Assembly (NCBI RefSeq): GCF_000005505.3
Contig: NC_016132.3
Location: forward strand, 45,770,914 to 45,834,913
DNA: 64,000 nt
Direction of reading: 5' to 3'
From: Brachypodium distachyon
Lineage: Eukaryota; Streptophyta; Magnoliopsida; Poales; Poaceae
Part shown: positions 24,419-37,216 of the stretch, one piece after another
Layout: every line of letters begins with the position of its first letter
Position numbering within the stretch: the stretch's first letter is position 1
Notes under the pieces: model-generated
What the model saw: the letters and a program-made list of their open reading frames with translations, nothing else
Databases searched by the model: none
Told to the model about the DNA's origin: nothing
Program-made: the position numbers and the translations under genes

Positions 24419-25125
24419 TCACCCTCGATCGGGACTGATCAAAACGTCCGCCGCTCGTTTGCATCGGTTTCTTAATTCTACATTTGCTATATAGATTTTG
24501 AAATTTCACTAGACGATAGGTATTCAATAAGAGCGCGCGGGCCGGGGCGTGCAAAGATAAGTTCATATGCATCCATTGTGTACCGGCACAACAATTGTGC
24601 TGAGATAAATAAACGGATCTACCATCACAGTTCATCCAATGTTTGCTCTACGGACTACGGTCCAGCCGAAGAAGAAAACTTCTTCAGTGCATAGTCGAAA
24701 ATGATGGCCTGATTTCCTCCTAAGGTATGCTACGGTCCAGCCGAAGAAACTTAGGGACTGTGTGGTGGCCGGCCCACACATAGATTTGTACCCACCCACC
24801 GTATAAATACGGGTGCGGCTATATTATCCCGGTCGACTGATTTTTAAACAAAAAACTTAAATCTGCCAGCGGCCCAACTACCACCTGTCGCGGTTTGCAT
24901 CTCCACGGACGCGCAACGAAGCGCCGCGCGGTCCGGTTGGTCCGCGTGGTCAAACCGCCTCGCCTCTCTTGTCCCCACCTGCCAACGGCCCAATGAGCAC
25001 CTTTCGCGGTCATATTAAATGGGACCAGCCCTGGTCCCCATTTTCCCCACCCACCCACCCACCCACTTCGACACTGCCGACCAAAACCCCAGTCCCAAAC
25101 CCTAGCTCTCCGGCCACCGTCCGCC
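24419..25125. other. Intergenic, with short duplications
   Basis: CGGTCCAGCCGAAGAA occurs twice (near 24659 and 24730). A 40-bp segment beginning TGCCAGCGGCCCAACTACC (near 24863) recurs as TGCCAACGGCCCAATGAGC (near 24979). TATAAATA at 24802-24809 could serve the degenerate frame that starts at 25126. Confidence 0.5.
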
Positions 25126-25668
25126 ATGGCCCCGAAGAAGCTTTGGCCGACGCGCAAGCACGACCACGAGGCAGGGTCCTCGTCGGGTGGAGATCTTGCG
25201 CCGCCGTGCGGAGCTCCCCGACGACCTCCACGACAACGACGACTTCGCGGAGGACAGTCCCTACTGGGGCGCTTGGTTTGAGGCGGAGCACGACCTCCGT
25301 CGGTGCTCGTACTTTGCAGGCATCCCAGCCCGGCGGGACGTGCCCCTGCCGCCCCCGCCGACCGCCTTCGTTGTCGTCAAGCAGGAGGAGGAGGACGCGG
25401 TCGCGTTGGTGCCGCGCACCGTGGAGGAGAGGTCATGCTAGTGGAAGCATTGGCCGAATCCGACCGGGAGGTGCTGGGCCGCTGGCCTGACCTGGGGGCG
25501 TCACTCTACGTCTCCCAGCTCCAGGAGGACGGGGGCGCTCCGCCGCCGCCGCCTGTGCCGCAGGTGAAGGAGGAGGAGGCGGAAGAGGACTGGTCTCCAT
25601 GGTCAGATGACATGGAGGCCTGGACGCCGGAGCGCGAGATCAACAACTTGGATTCAGACTCCAAGTAG
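25126..25668 (+). pseudogene. Frameshifted acidic, transposon-associated protein
   Basis: The frame starts MAPKKLWPTRKHDHE and then loses phase near 25185. It continues as RRRAELPDDLHDNDDFAEDS and WGAWFEAEHDLRRCSYFAG, and shifts again near 25435 into an acidic C-terminus with VKEEEAEEDWSPWSDD. From memory, proteins with an ELPDDL...W..WF..EHD pattern occur in many copies in grass genomes inside DNA transposons. No enzymatic domain is visible. Two frameshifts in a short ORF indicate a dead copy. The function of the family is unknown. Confidence 0.45.
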
Positions 25669-26400
25669 ATGATCTCTTTAGTTTTTATTATTATATGTAG
25701 TAGTTTTAATCATCTAGTATTACTTTCATCTATATATGTTCGGCTTGAGACCCACAAGACCCTAAAGCGGCTAAAGCATGAGCCGGCCGAGGACAAAACA
25801 CGACCGAAGAATACACGAAGGACATATGGAGAATATACTTGGCTTCTCTGAACAATTGAATATCGCTCCTAGCGGTGCCGCATCATAATCCGACGTAGAT
25901 AGTGCCCTTTGCAGGACTTGACAATCTGTCGAGAAAACAATCTTGATAAACATATTCGACATGAAATGGACGTATAGTTGAGTGTCACATGTATCATTTT
26001 TTATTCCATTGCAACGCACGGGTACTTAACTAGTCTACTATATATGAGTATGCTACCTTTTGTATGTTTTTTTTTGTGCCTGTGAAATGGGTCGCCCCAC
26101 TGGACGTGCGTCCCGACCCAAACGGACGAAGGCCGGACATGAGCATTTTTCTGTCCATCCTGCGATCCAAACGGACCAAACCGGACGCAAAAAGTGGTCC
26201 GTTTGGGTCGCGCCGCTGGAGTTGCCCTAACAATGGCTGCCGATTCCGTCCAACGTAAGACACGGGACTCAAGACATCCGTGTTCATTTGACTTGACATG
26301 ATAGCGTCATAAGGTAAAAATCGAACCATTTCCAGAACTTGAATTCATCTTGCATCCACGGTGTTGACGCCATCTACAGTTATTAATCCCATATGTATAA
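25669..26400. other. Intergenic, with a transposon-end-like segment at 26083-26229
   Basis: The 26083-26229 segment ends GGGTCGCGCCGCTGGAGTTGCCC. This is related to the inverted ends of the element at 26401-27852, so it may be the right end of a sister element covering the frame at 25126. I did not find a matching left end. Confidence 0.4.
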
Positions 26401-27852
26401 GGTCAACTCCAGCCACGCGACCCATTTCGGACGCCTTTTGCGTTTGTTTGGGCCGGACACAAAAATGTCCATGTCCGGCATTCGTGCATTTGGGTCGGGC
26501 AGTGCATTCAACGGGGCGAGCCAAATTGGGGATAAAATATAGTTGATTTGCATTCATGGATAAAAGTTGATACATGCAAATCTAAAACTAATACACGAAA
26601 TTAAAAGTAGTACTACTATACTACGATCTACTCTACTCCGAATTGGAGTCCAGGACGATCACCAGGCGGAGTGGTGGCGTCCAACACATCGGCGGCGGCG
26701 AAGACCAGTCCTGGTCCGCCATGTCCTCGTCCTCCTCCGGCTGCTCCTAACCTGTCCAAGGCCACCAGGGCTCGTCCTCCCACTCCTCCTCCTCCTCCTC
26801 CTCCTTCACCTACACCGGCCACCACGGTGCAGGTTCTTCTTCCCATTCGTCAACGGCAGAAGCGGCGCGGGGACTTCTTGGGCGGAGATGTGGAGCGCGA
26901 GCCCGAACTCTGGCCACTCGGCCAGCTCGTCGAGCATGGAGTCCTCCTGCGCCTTGCACAGAATATCCTCTGCCGCCATCATCCGCAGCGCCAGTTCCTC
27001 CTTTGATGCCTAGAGGGCGGCCTAGAGGTCGTCGTCGTCCTCCTCCGCTTGCTTGACGGAGGCCTCCCGCGCCTATGTCGACGGGGACGAAGCTACCCTC
27101 ACGCCGGAGCTCGTGCTCGGACTGGAACTATTGGTCCCAGTATGGCGACTCTGGCGCGTACATGTCCTCATGCCGCTCCTCTGGCGTCAACATCGCCCGC
27201 TGCCGCATAATCTCCTCGGCGTGGGCGCGGCCGGTGAGTGGCACGGGTGTCACCGAAACCCGTTCCGGGATCAGGTGCCACCCGTGACGCAAGTGCACGT
27301 CCGGCCATGGGAGCGGGATGGCGCGACGCCGGCAGGGCAATGGTGAATGGCGTCGGCCGCGCCCCTCCCATTGCCTCCCCCACCCTCCCCCCGGCCCCCC
27401 GCGTAGCCAGCTGGAAGGACCCCGAGCGCATTGCCGCCGGTGCACTCCGGCGCGGCGCCGTCAAGTGCTTCATCTTCCTCCAGAAGGGCTTGGGCGCCAT
27501 GAGCTGGAGTTTGGGGTTTGAGGGAAGTCGAGACGAGTGGGGTGTGGAGTGGGGAATGGGGGTGACACGGTCCCCATTTAATATGACCGCAACACAGCCG
27601 CTGGGTGGCCGACCGATGGGGATAAGGAAGGCGAAGGGGTTTGACCGCACGGATCAACCAGACAGCGTGCCATTTCACGTCTATGGAGACACAAACCCAG
27701 CCCAAATTTGGATAATTTGGGCCGAGTTTGCGTCTCCACAGACCGAAATCCGGACATAGAGGGAAATGGGTCGCCATGTTTGAGGTGCGTTTTGTCCGCG
27801 AAGGCCGTAACGGACGCGTCCGGTCCAAATGGGTTGCCTGGCTGGAGTTGCA
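26401..27852. mobile_element. TIR DNA transposon of unassigned superfamily
   Basis: The left end GGTCAACTCCAGCCACGCGA and the right end (read inversely) GTGCAACTCCAGCCAGGCAA match over about 30 bp including CCCATTT. The interior is GC-rich and holds long overlapping frames. The most protein-like starts MAPKPFWRKMKHL on the minus strand near 27500, but it lacks a known domain. I saw no clear target duplication, so the superfamily is open (MULE or Harbinger are candidates). No transposase is visible. Confidence 0.5.
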
Positions 27853-28027
27853 CTGACACATCTGATCTCTAATTGAACCATTTCATTGGGCTTCTACAAA
27901 AGCTGAACCGAAAACAAATAAGATAAAAACACTTGCTGCCACGTTACCAACATGACGCAACTTCTAGTTACATTGCCCAAAGCATTTCTATGGGTCCCAT
28001 TGCACTTCTGTTGATGCACAATTGCAC

Positions 28028-28033
28028 TTTATT
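28028..28033 (-). terminator. Possible polyadenylation signal of the pyruvate kinase gene
   Basis: AATAAA on the minus strand, about 340 nt after the stop codon at 28376. The surrounding 27853-28375 is AT-rich and fits a 3' UTR. Confidence 0.35.
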
Positions 28034-28375
28034 AAATACTCCATAAGTCTTTGCCAGATACTGATAGAAAGATTGTATGACACAATTGAGAACCCTACAA
28101 TACTCCCAAGCTACAGCTAAACCGGATTGAAGAAACGGTTGGTCAAACCCTTATACATGGAAGAAAGTTACTAGCAGACAACAACCAGAGAGAATACAGT
28201 CACAACGCTTAGCTCTCACACTATCACACATACATATCTAGCAAACAGGTAGCTCATGGCTTGAGGACATCAGTAATGCCGGTGCGGTATTATAATCAGA
28301 CCTTTAAACTTACAGGAATCACAGAGATACCTTTCGTTATTGGCCGTGCCAATCAAATACTACAGATCATCCTCG

Positions 28376-31300
28376 TCAAACCTTCCTAACCTGAATATTG
28401 TGGGTGGATTGCGACCTCCAGATGGGTTGCCTGCCACTTTGAACGAGTGCAACTTCCTCACCTTCCTTCACCATTCCATGCTTCTGTAAAAGTGTAGCAT
28501 ATCATGTTAGAACACCATGCATCAACAAGCATAAACATTAGGCATGGGTGCATCCATGAGAAATTTGGAGGGCCGCGACGACAAGAAGTCACCAATGTAC
28601 ACCAAGACGAGACCGGAGCAAGAGGAGGCGATGCTAGGGAGAGGGGAGGGGGGTCAGGCTGGGACAAAGACGGAAGGCAGCGGCGGTACTCCCGCCAGTA
28701 GCAGCTAGGGCATTGTAGATGCCAACTGGCTGTTGTGGGATCTATGCGTTTACCGACATAAAGAGCATGCCTCTGCATGAACCACTTGAGTGTATTTTGG
28801 CAAGCAGCACAAGAGGGTTTGTGGACTACCTGTGGCTGCCACTTTCACCCTAGTACTCCTTCCATCCCAAAATAAGTGATGTGGATTTGTATATATACAA
28901 ATCCACGTCACTTATTTTGGGATGGAGGGAGTATCATAAACAAGAAATAGTAGAAAAATGTATGTGAAATAGTGGATACTAGAATTGAACATGCACATTA
29001 ATGAGAAAATCCTAGAACTTCTCCAACTAGTTTTTCCTATCCTTCTAATTAAGCACACAAATAATGGTCAAATGTGCTTGCTTGTTTAGTTAGTACTCCA
29101 TCAAAATATAGAAATTTCTAGAGGTTTAGATTTAAAATTCTGTCGAGTACTTTGTATATCTTACATGTGTTTATGTTCATTTGATATGAAATCAAACTGT
29201 AGAGAGACAAAATGATGTGTAAAATGATGTGTCATCTCTTTAGCATCATCTTTTGTACTAAGACTTGATAGAAATTAGAATTCATGCATGATTGCTTTAT
29301 CATGGTATCCGTTTTTAGGCGACAAATGATGTTAGTTTTAAGCAGCAAATGATGTCAGTAGCTGCAGTTTGCAAGTTTGCAGACCAAGTTATGTGAACAC
29401 GTACGACGTTAGTGTGCATTTCATAACTGACGAACAATATGTTAGTGGGATGTGCAGCATAGGATAGAAATTCAATCCTTCATCATTCTTGACCACAATC
29501 GAGCCACAAGGGTAGACACTTAAAAAAAACTACTCCCTCCGTCCCATATTAAGTGCCGAAATATTACATGTATCCAGACGTTTTTTACATATAGATACAT
29601 CCATATTTGGGAAATTTGAGTCACTTAATATGAGATGGAGGGAGTAAAAGGGATATGATCTGATCAGTGATTACCAGCAAGTAAGACAAAGCATCACCAA
29701 ATGTCTTCTCTGCACAATCAGAAAATTCCATCTGAACTGGGCAAACGCCTTGGTACAGAGCCAATCGTTGTCTAACTCTCTCCCTGCAAACAGTAAGGAA
29801 CATCAATTGCGTGCTCAGAAATACCAGATTTGTAAAGGAAAATATTAACAAAAGGAGCAACTATATGATAGTCCTAGAATTCTGAGAACTGATCCATAGC
29901 AAAGTAGTAGTATCCTAATGGTATGACCCTGCTACCAGGGTTCGAATCCTGCCAGGAGCAAACTCTGGTATGTCATGGTCACTTCTACCTTAATTAAATT
30001 CTGATGGGCCCCTTCTCCATTGGACTAATTTTTTTTATTATAATTCTAGAATACTAAATCTAGCGTACAATCTTCAGATCAGTTGTCCCCCACAGTATAA
30101 CAAAAAATATATACCACCACAACATTATTTAAATTCAGTTTCCTCATTGATGACCTCTTCTCCTATTGAATACTAATGATTGATATTTCACCAATCAAAT
30201 AGACTTTTATGAGGTTAACATTTCCCGGTGGAGGGTCTAGGAACATCTTAATGCACAATGTTAGGGATACTGGATTCATCCAGAATAAAAGGAACTTAGC
30301 ACAGCTGGTTTCCAGCCCAGATGCTGGTGAATTACATGATATATATGATTCTGGTAATGAACTGAGCGATCATATATATGATTCAAAGCAAATGAATACA
30401 AGGGTTTGTCACTAAAACTAGTATATGGGCACACGATAAGCACACCATTTTTTTCTTGCTTGTTCCGAAGGTTATCTTTATGACTGGATGACAAGGCTAG
30501 AAAGATTGTGCATTCAGTATTGCTAATTACTAGAACTGAATAACCGATATGCTAACTTCTGTTTAGTTGATAATAGATGTTCACAGATATGAATTTTATT
30601 GTTGATTATTTTTATGCACAATAGAAACTATGTGCGTTTCATCTTCTTGGTGACACAGACTAGAGCAAAAGAACATAAATCTTACTGATCTGTGAAGGCA
30701 AATATGGTGCCTGATGGGCGGTAGTGACTAAGTAGGATAGACATAAATCCTGTCCTGGTGAAAACAACAATTGATGTGCCAAGTGTATTGGCCATCATTG
30801 TTGAATGATAAGCAAACATCTCGCTCATGTGATTCTACAGGGGGGAAAAGGTAATTAGAGAAATAAGAAGCTGGGTTAAGTACTTAAGTGACTTAGGGGT
30901 TGGAATATTGCAGTTCAGACCTTGAACACCTGGCCAAGGTTAGATGGTGTTTCCCCACCAGTAATAGTGGCTTCCGTTCTCAGTGCAACGGTGTGCATGA
31001 CCTTGACAGCCTTCAATGGAAATCTGCAGAGATCAAGTGGTAAGCTTCGTAATTTATCTATCTTGAATACACGTCACAAGACTTTCAAGCATCTGTTACA
31101 GAAACCAAAGAAGTGACAAAGATTGCAACTAAACAACATCGGAACAAGTCATATATTCATGTTTTACAGCTTGTTAGTTCAGCAAGTCTAAAACCATGAA
31201 ACCAAGAGCTAACTAGAAGTAAAACAAAACAACATGACACTGCAAGTTCAGAGTTAAATATTAAAAGTTTGAGTTAACTAGCCTAATTTATTCAGGAGAA

Positions 31301-34300
31301 ATAGAATCAGAATAAAAGCATCAAGAGTTAAAAATGTACCGGTATTTCACTGCTAGATATGCATACTAAAAGTTTAGTTAATTTCTGGAACTTTTGAAGC
31401 ATGCAATCACAGAACAATATACTCTACTACTAAATAATATGAATCAGTAACAAAAATTCAGTTAACTCTAGTTAGTTAAACTATGAAAAATCGTTTTCTT
31501 TGAATCATATATATTATTAGTTAAACTATTAAAAATTAAGTTAACTCTAGTTAGTTAAACCAGTTGATTATTTTTATGCACAAAACAGTTATCTCTAGTT
31601 AGTTAAACTATTAAAAATGAAATATGTTTTGCTCATACAGTCAGCTAAAAAATCAAACATCTTTTGCTATGCATAAGAAAAAGAAAACACTTACTTTCCA
31701 TGTGCAGTTTCCCCAGAAAGCATAACTGCATCAGCACCTTCCCGGACAGCTATAGCAATGTCTGAAACTTCTGCTCGGGTTGGAGTTGGATGAACAATCA
31801 TGCTTTCTAACATATTAGTGGCGACAATAACAGCTTTTCCCATACTCCTGCACATTCTAATAATTTCTTCCTGCATGAAGAGACATGAAATTTTATGAAT
31901 GCCATGTGTATCTTATGTACAATCAACTAAGCAAGCACAGAAAGTTCAGATCAGATAGCTACCTGCATGCAATGTATAGACAAGCGAGTGCAAAACGACC
32001 CTCGGCTAGTAAATAATATATTTTTCAAGCAATTTGTAAAATACATACATAAAATGGGAAGTGGTTATTGTATTGAGTGCACTCGATTGCATGGCTTGTC
32101 TCTTAAACAAAATAGCTGAGCAGAGAAGTGGGCATTTAGTGCAATGGACTGTGAGCAATATGATCGATTACTTCATACCTGTAACAGCGGTACCTCCTCA
32201 ATAGGGAGTTCAGCTCCTAAATCGCCCCGGGCAACCATAGCCTACAAAATTCACATTTCATTCATCAAAACTTCAAAAGATAAAAGTAAAAATGATAAAT
32301 ACTCGCACCACAAACCAGAATAGGAAAAAGAAAGAGATGAAACCCTTTTCATGATACCCATACAGTTCAAAACCTTTCGTATCAAATTCATCTTGCTTAA
32401 AGTCAATAATATCAAAATCAACTTCTTACCCCATCAGATGCTGTGATGATTGAATGTAAGTTTGGAATGGAATCTGCACTTTCAATTTTCACAATTACGT
32501 GTATATCTGCATTGCAGCCTGAGAATGAAAATAAAATAAATATGATCAAAATCATAATCAAACAGTGGCCACATAATTGTTTATAAAGTTAAAGTAGGGA
32601 TTAATTATTACTTCTGAGATAATCCTTCAATTCATGCACAACTTGAGCATCTTTGACAAAAGAAACAGCATAGCAATCAACCTGATTTTCCACTCCGAAC
32701 TTGATATCATCCCAATCCTTATCTGCAAGTTTGGAAAGCAGGCATGACACAAGAGCATCTGCATCACTCGATAAAAGATATGTTGACTATTACCAGTGAT
32801 TGATGGCAAGGTTGCGCTCTTGCCACGAACATTCAGGTGACGTCTGGATTTCAATTCACCTCCATCAATAACTTCACATTTCACAGAATCTTCAGTTTTT
32901 GACTTGACCAAAAATGACATCATTCCTCCTGAATAAGCAACATGTTGATCACTAAAGCACAATATAAAATCACAAAAATTTGAAGTTACATAATTAAAAT
33001 ACATTCATCTCTCAAGTGGAAAAAAAATACAAAGAAGACAGGCAGAAGGATGTTACACAGGTATCTGGTGTTCTAATTTAACTGTTAATCAGTTGTGCAC
33101 AATTAAGCAATAGCACCTGCAAATAAATGTTGGTGAACTCCAACTCAGAAATTTGGCTACGGCAAGTAACTATGCCTAAACATTACAAGCAATGTTGGAA
33201 ACACTTTGTCTGCACATGGATACTTGCATAATCCATGACTCCATACTACTTCCTCCTTCCCAGTTTATAAGTCACCCACACATTTCAAGGTTCAACTTTG
33301 ACCATCGCTCTGACCAATACGATGTGAATTATGTGCCATGAGAATTTGCATTTGAAAAAAGTTTCTAATGGTAAAACTTTTATGGTGAATAACTCATATA
33401 TTAATTGTTTATAACTGATGGTCAGAGTTAAATTTGAAATGCACGAACGCCTTATAAACTGGGAACGAGGGAGAAGTACGCCGTAGCCGCACAAATGTAT
33501 TCTACTAGGGAAGCAATAAGAGCAAGTGTGTGTGCCACTATACAAATTAATTTAATCAAGCTTCACTGGCTAATTTAGTACTACTAAACAATTCAGATAA
33601 ACTGATTTGCTGCATTTGCACACGCTGTACACAATCATGTGTCAGTAAACAAAAGGGCTAAATAATCAAATGTCAGATAGGGAAAAGAAATACCCACATA
33701 CCATCGACAAGGAGCATGTCACCGGCTTCTACATCATTAACAAAGTCATCGTAGTTAACACTAACACATGTCTCAGTCCCAACTCCCCTCTTAATTGTAA
33801 AGGTGAACTCCTGGCCTGGTTCCAAGAATATAGGCTGAGGCAAATCTCCACTCCTAACTTCTGGACCCTGAGGTGTAAAATCTAGCTTATGTCAGAGCAA
33901 TCGAAGTACTCCCTCCGTTCCATAATTCTTGTCTCGAATTTGCCCAAAAATGGATGTATCTATTCCTAAAAAGCGTCTAGATACATGTAATATTTCAACA
34001 AGAATTATGGAACGGAGGGAGTATGATATAACAAAAGAATGGCAGCATCAAAACGTCCGATCCCAGTATCTACTAGTAGAGAAAATGGTGTGCGAGCATA
34101 GCATGGGCATGACAGATTTAAAACAAGACTAGTACCAAAAAAAGCGGCTTCTGTAGACATCCATCAGTGTGTAAAAGCTCCGAAACAAAGTAATACAAAC
34201 CTTGGTGTCAACCATAATTGCAATGACATTGTCCTTTGTTTGCGCATTGTACTCCTTTACTAAATCGATAACTTTCTGGTGTGATGCATGGTCTCCATGT

Positions 34301-35586
34301 GACATATTAAGCCGAGCCACGTTCATGCCAGCCTCGGCAAGGTTCCAGATCATTTCCCTTGTGTTGGTTGAGGGACCAATGGTGCACACTATCTTTGTCT
34401 TGCGCCTAACATTTGGTTTAGACCACACACCATTGGCTGCTGTTGCAAGTTGCTGAATAGCCTTAAGATGCTGGAAGTTCTCTTCTTCCTGTCAAGAAGT
34501 ATTACTGATAGTAAGTCTCAATTGATCGATTCATAAGGTTCCTTACATGACATCACCCTGTTATATTGTAACTGGCTAATTGCAACACACAGCACACCAC
34601 AATGAATAACTGTTTGTCATAGTCAGAGCAAATTAGAAAACAAGAATCCAAATCTCCATGTTGATCGTAAATTTGTGTAGCTTATTGGACGAGTGGTTTG
34701 AACAAGACTTGCAGTTGAGATTTAACCAAAGTGATCAGAAGTAGCATATCCTTATTTGAAACATCTCATCCATGTTGAGATAATCTCAATAACAGTTCCC
34801 ACTGTTAATACTGTTTGCGTCCAGGGAAACGTTCCTTAACTAATTCAACACTTCAAATGTCCATTCTGCAAACACTAACGTAATAAATAGCCATCAACTG
34901 AACTAGAAACTAACAAGTCAGATGTAAAGTAAGCCTAAAAGGGGAATGGGAATATACGGCGCCTTTACATTTAATACACATTTTACAACATTCTATAATC
35001 AAAACGAAACAGGCAGATTTTGGTACCAGCCTGGCAAGTTCCTACGGATGCATGCAACGCAAGAGCAAAAGCAGACGACAGAATTGAAATAACCAAGGCA
35101 TGTACAAAAAAACGTGAGAAAATGACATCTCGAACAATACCGTGCTCTAAATTCCACCGCCAGACACGAAAATGATGCCCAAGGCGCGACAAATCCGATT
35201 TCACCGTCAAGGAGAAGTCAATTTCACGCCCGAAAGTAACCGGACACCACGAAAACCCCACCCCGGCCCCAAATCCACCGCGGTTCCCCAGCTAGCAACC
35301 AGGTGAGCTGCCGAGGTGCTAGTCAAGTACGAGGAAGAGCTACCTTGACGACGTCATCGTCGGGAGACACCGGCAGCACCACGGCGTCGGCTTGCGGCGC
35401 GCGGCTAATGACCGAGGCAACGGAGGACTCACGACGACCCCTCGAGGACACGCTCCACGCCACCCTCGCGTCGCGCGGCCCGAAAGGCAGCCTCGCCGCC
35501 GGCCGGAGCGAGTCCGTACCAGACGCGCCACCGAGCGGCCTGACCGCGCCCGCCACGCCCGACGCCGCTGCTGCTACCTGCGCCAT
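28376..35586 (-). CDS. PKP-BETA1: Plastidic pyruvate kinase, beta subunit (12 exons)
   Basis: Exons on the minus strand: 35344-35586, 34201-34488, 33702-33867, 32794-32928, 32612-32722, 32430-32518, 32179-32241, 31695-31870, 30921-31023, 30686-30834, 29675-29783, 28376-28483. All borders are GT-AG and the phases join to 1740 nt, i.e. 579 residues. From memory that is the length of Arabidopsis PKP-beta1 (At5g52920), which it matches closely. Residues 1 to about 65 are an Ala/Arg/Ser-rich chloroplast transit peptide. Pyruvate kinase landmarks: NMSHGDH (142-148), Lys325 in [15 protein letters not shown] (348-355, divalent metal and substrate), ATNMLESM, and the [10 protein letters not shown] region. 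The enzyme turns phosphoenolpyruvate and ADP into pyruvate and ATP in plastids, feeding fatty-acid synthesis, and normally pairs with an alpha subunit. No lesion seen. Several introns contain MITEs. Confidence 0.95.
28856..28931. mobile_element. Stowaway MITE, near-perfect hairpin, in pyruvate kinase intron 11
   Basis: A 76-bp palindrome with TA on both sides. Its arms differ at only a few positions (CTCCTTCCATCCCAAAATAA against TTATTTTGGGATGGAGGGAG) and meet at a central GTATATATAC. Transcribed within the intron it would fold into one long stem. Confidence 0.9.
29533..29644. mobile_element. Stowaway MITE in pyruvate kinase intron 11
   Basis: CTCCCTCCGTCCCATATTAA at the left and TTAATATGAGATGGAGGGAG at the right, flanked by TA. 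It lies 30 bp from the exon 11 donor at 29674. Confidence 0.88.
29900..30040 (+). mobile_element. tRNA-derived SINE-like sequence in pyruvate kinase intron 10
   Basis: A B-box (GGTTCGAATCC, 29939-29949) lies about 30 nt after an A-box-like TAGTATCCTAATGG and is followed by a non-tRNA body with a T-rich end at about 30028-30036. The sequence does not fold as a full tRNA. Ends and target duplication are unclear. Confidence 0.45.
33249..33476. mobile_element. Stowaway MITE in pyruvate kinase intron 3
   Basis: CTTCCTCCTTCCCAGTTTAT at the left and ATAAACTGGGAACGAGGGAG at the right (followed by AAG and TA). The interior has the inverted pair GTTCAACTTTGACCATC and GGTCAGAGTTAAATTTG. Length 228 bp. 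Confidence 0.8.
33908..34021. mobile_element. Stowaway MITE in pyruvate kinase intron 2
   Basis: CTCCCTCCGTTCCATAATTC at the left and GAATTATGGAACGGAGGGAG at the right are perfect inverses, flanked by TA. It ends 40 bp upstream of the exon 3 acceptor. Confidence 0.92.
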
Positions 35587-36730
35587 CTGGATTCGGAAGT
35601 GGAGATGAGGTGGTGAGGCGTCAAAGGGGGGCGTGCGTGTGTGTCGTGAGCAGTGGGGGAAGATGTGTTTGGGTTTAAGCCGGTGGGACGGCTTCGTTTG
35701 TATCGAAACGGGTACGAGGTGGTCCGCGGCTGAGCTGGCTTTTCAGTTCGCGTAGCCCCTTGCTCGCCCCGTCCAGCTGGGCGCTCACTCGCGCTCGCGC
35801 CTTGGGAGTCCCCGTCGTGGTTTGGCTGGGGACTCGATCGGAGCCTGGGAAACTGCAGAGAGCTCTTGGTCTTGGGTCGCCATTTCCTCGCACAGTTACG
35901 AGTTCTTGAGCGTGACTTTTCCTAAAAGAAAGGTGCGACTTTGGAAGTTCTGCACCGGCATCCTCGATCGATGGATTATTTCGATATGTCACAGTCACAC
36001 CACCACTGTCACACGTTCACGTCAGCTGATAGATTATCGTATCCTTGAGGCGATCACCTCCAAGGCTCCAACGACGATTGATCTTCCTCAGTGCCTCTCG
36101 CATTTAAAACTTGGCTTGCTCATGGGGATGCAAACGGGATCCTGCAAAAGTTTCATTTTTTTAAATTTTCTATTCAAAATTTTGTTCAAAATTTGAATAA
36201 AAGATTTGAGAATTGAACTAGAAGCGGGATTTTCGCGGAATCCCGTTTGCACCCTTACTTGCTCATAATTATTTGATCGATTGATTCTTTCGACATGTCA
36301 CTCACAGATTCACGTGAGGTATACCATAAGGTGAACGATTCTTAATCTTAATCACTCTTTTGGTCCCATCACTAATTTATTTGCACTTCTAGTTTCTTGG
36401 TTCCGCGTCACACTTCAGGACGCCTTCATAACCTGAGGCTGAGGCTTTTGACATAATGACGCGCGCCCTCTCAGGACATGCCCGTTCATGTGGCCTCTAG
36501 CAACGCTCCGACACCCTCCTATGAGTGGTGTGCACCGTTTCCATTGACATTGCGAGAATATGTCAGTCAACTCCTTCAGACAATGTGTAGTCAGAGAGAT
36601 GACAACCATGGAAAAGGGATGGCAGTTGGGGCTAGGGTTCACCTTTCAGTGCCCCGTGTGGGGCGACATGAGATCTTGTTTTTCAGTCCGTGCTCCGCTC
36701 ATGTGCAGTACTCCCTCTTTTTCACAAATG
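35587..36730. other. Pyruvate kinase promoter side and spacer
   Basis: The first 200 bases upstream of the pyruvate kinase start are GC-rich and probably hold its leader and promoter; I see no clear TATA box. The remainder has no supported gene. Confidence 0.4.
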
Positions 36731-37043
36731 TTGGCGTATTTAGTTTCGTTAAGGCAAGACTTTTACCAAAAAATACTTTATTAATACTTTTTCATTCCAT
36801 AATTCTTGTCTCGAATTTGCTAAAAAATGAATGTAGCTATTCTTAAAAGCGTCTAGATACATGTAATATTTCGACAAGAATTATGGAACCGAGGAAGTAT
36901 GTGTTTTTTAAGGCATGAAATGTATATCAATAAATTTGTTTTCAAAAGTTTTTGCTAATAACCCTAGTCTCCTATTATATAAATTGCATATTAATAAAGC
37001 TATTAGGATCAAAGTTTTGTTTTAACGAAACTAAATACGCCAA
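36731..37043. mobile_element. MITE with 23-bp TIRs, carrying a nested Stowaway
   Basis: TTGGCGTATTTAGTTTCGTT opens the element and AACGAAACTAAATACGCCAA closes it, a perfect inversion, with ATG on both sides as a possible 3-bp duplication. A Stowaway of the 33908 family (36787-36897, GTCTAGATACATGTAATAT core, TA-flanked) sits inside it. Non-coding. Confidence 0.75.
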
Positions 37044-37216
37044 ATGAGGAAATAGTTCTCTGGTTAGTGGGTGAAGGAGTTTGCTTTGCTTTTTGTTGGG
37101 ACACAGTGTCTTTGCAAACAAATGAAGTCTAATTTAACACGTTGAATTGTTGGGAAATCATAAAGTCCAAGTTTTTACATTCGCCGGAAACAAGACACAA
37201 AGTGCATCTTGAAAAC

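Noticed and set aside
23530..24438. A 302-codon plus-strand frame overlapping the chitinase
   Set aside because: It is a shadow of the chitinase in another phase, rich in Arg/Pro/Gly with no domain.
27168..27861. Frames up to 196 codons near 27.2-27.9 kb
   Set aside because: They lie within a TIR element, occur in several frames at once and show only low-complexity Pro/Arg/Ala sequence.
29900..30040. A tRNA gene in the pyruvate kinase intron
   Set aside because: Only the B-box region is tRNA-like; acceptor and anticodon stems cannot be paired, and a T-rich tail points to a SINE.
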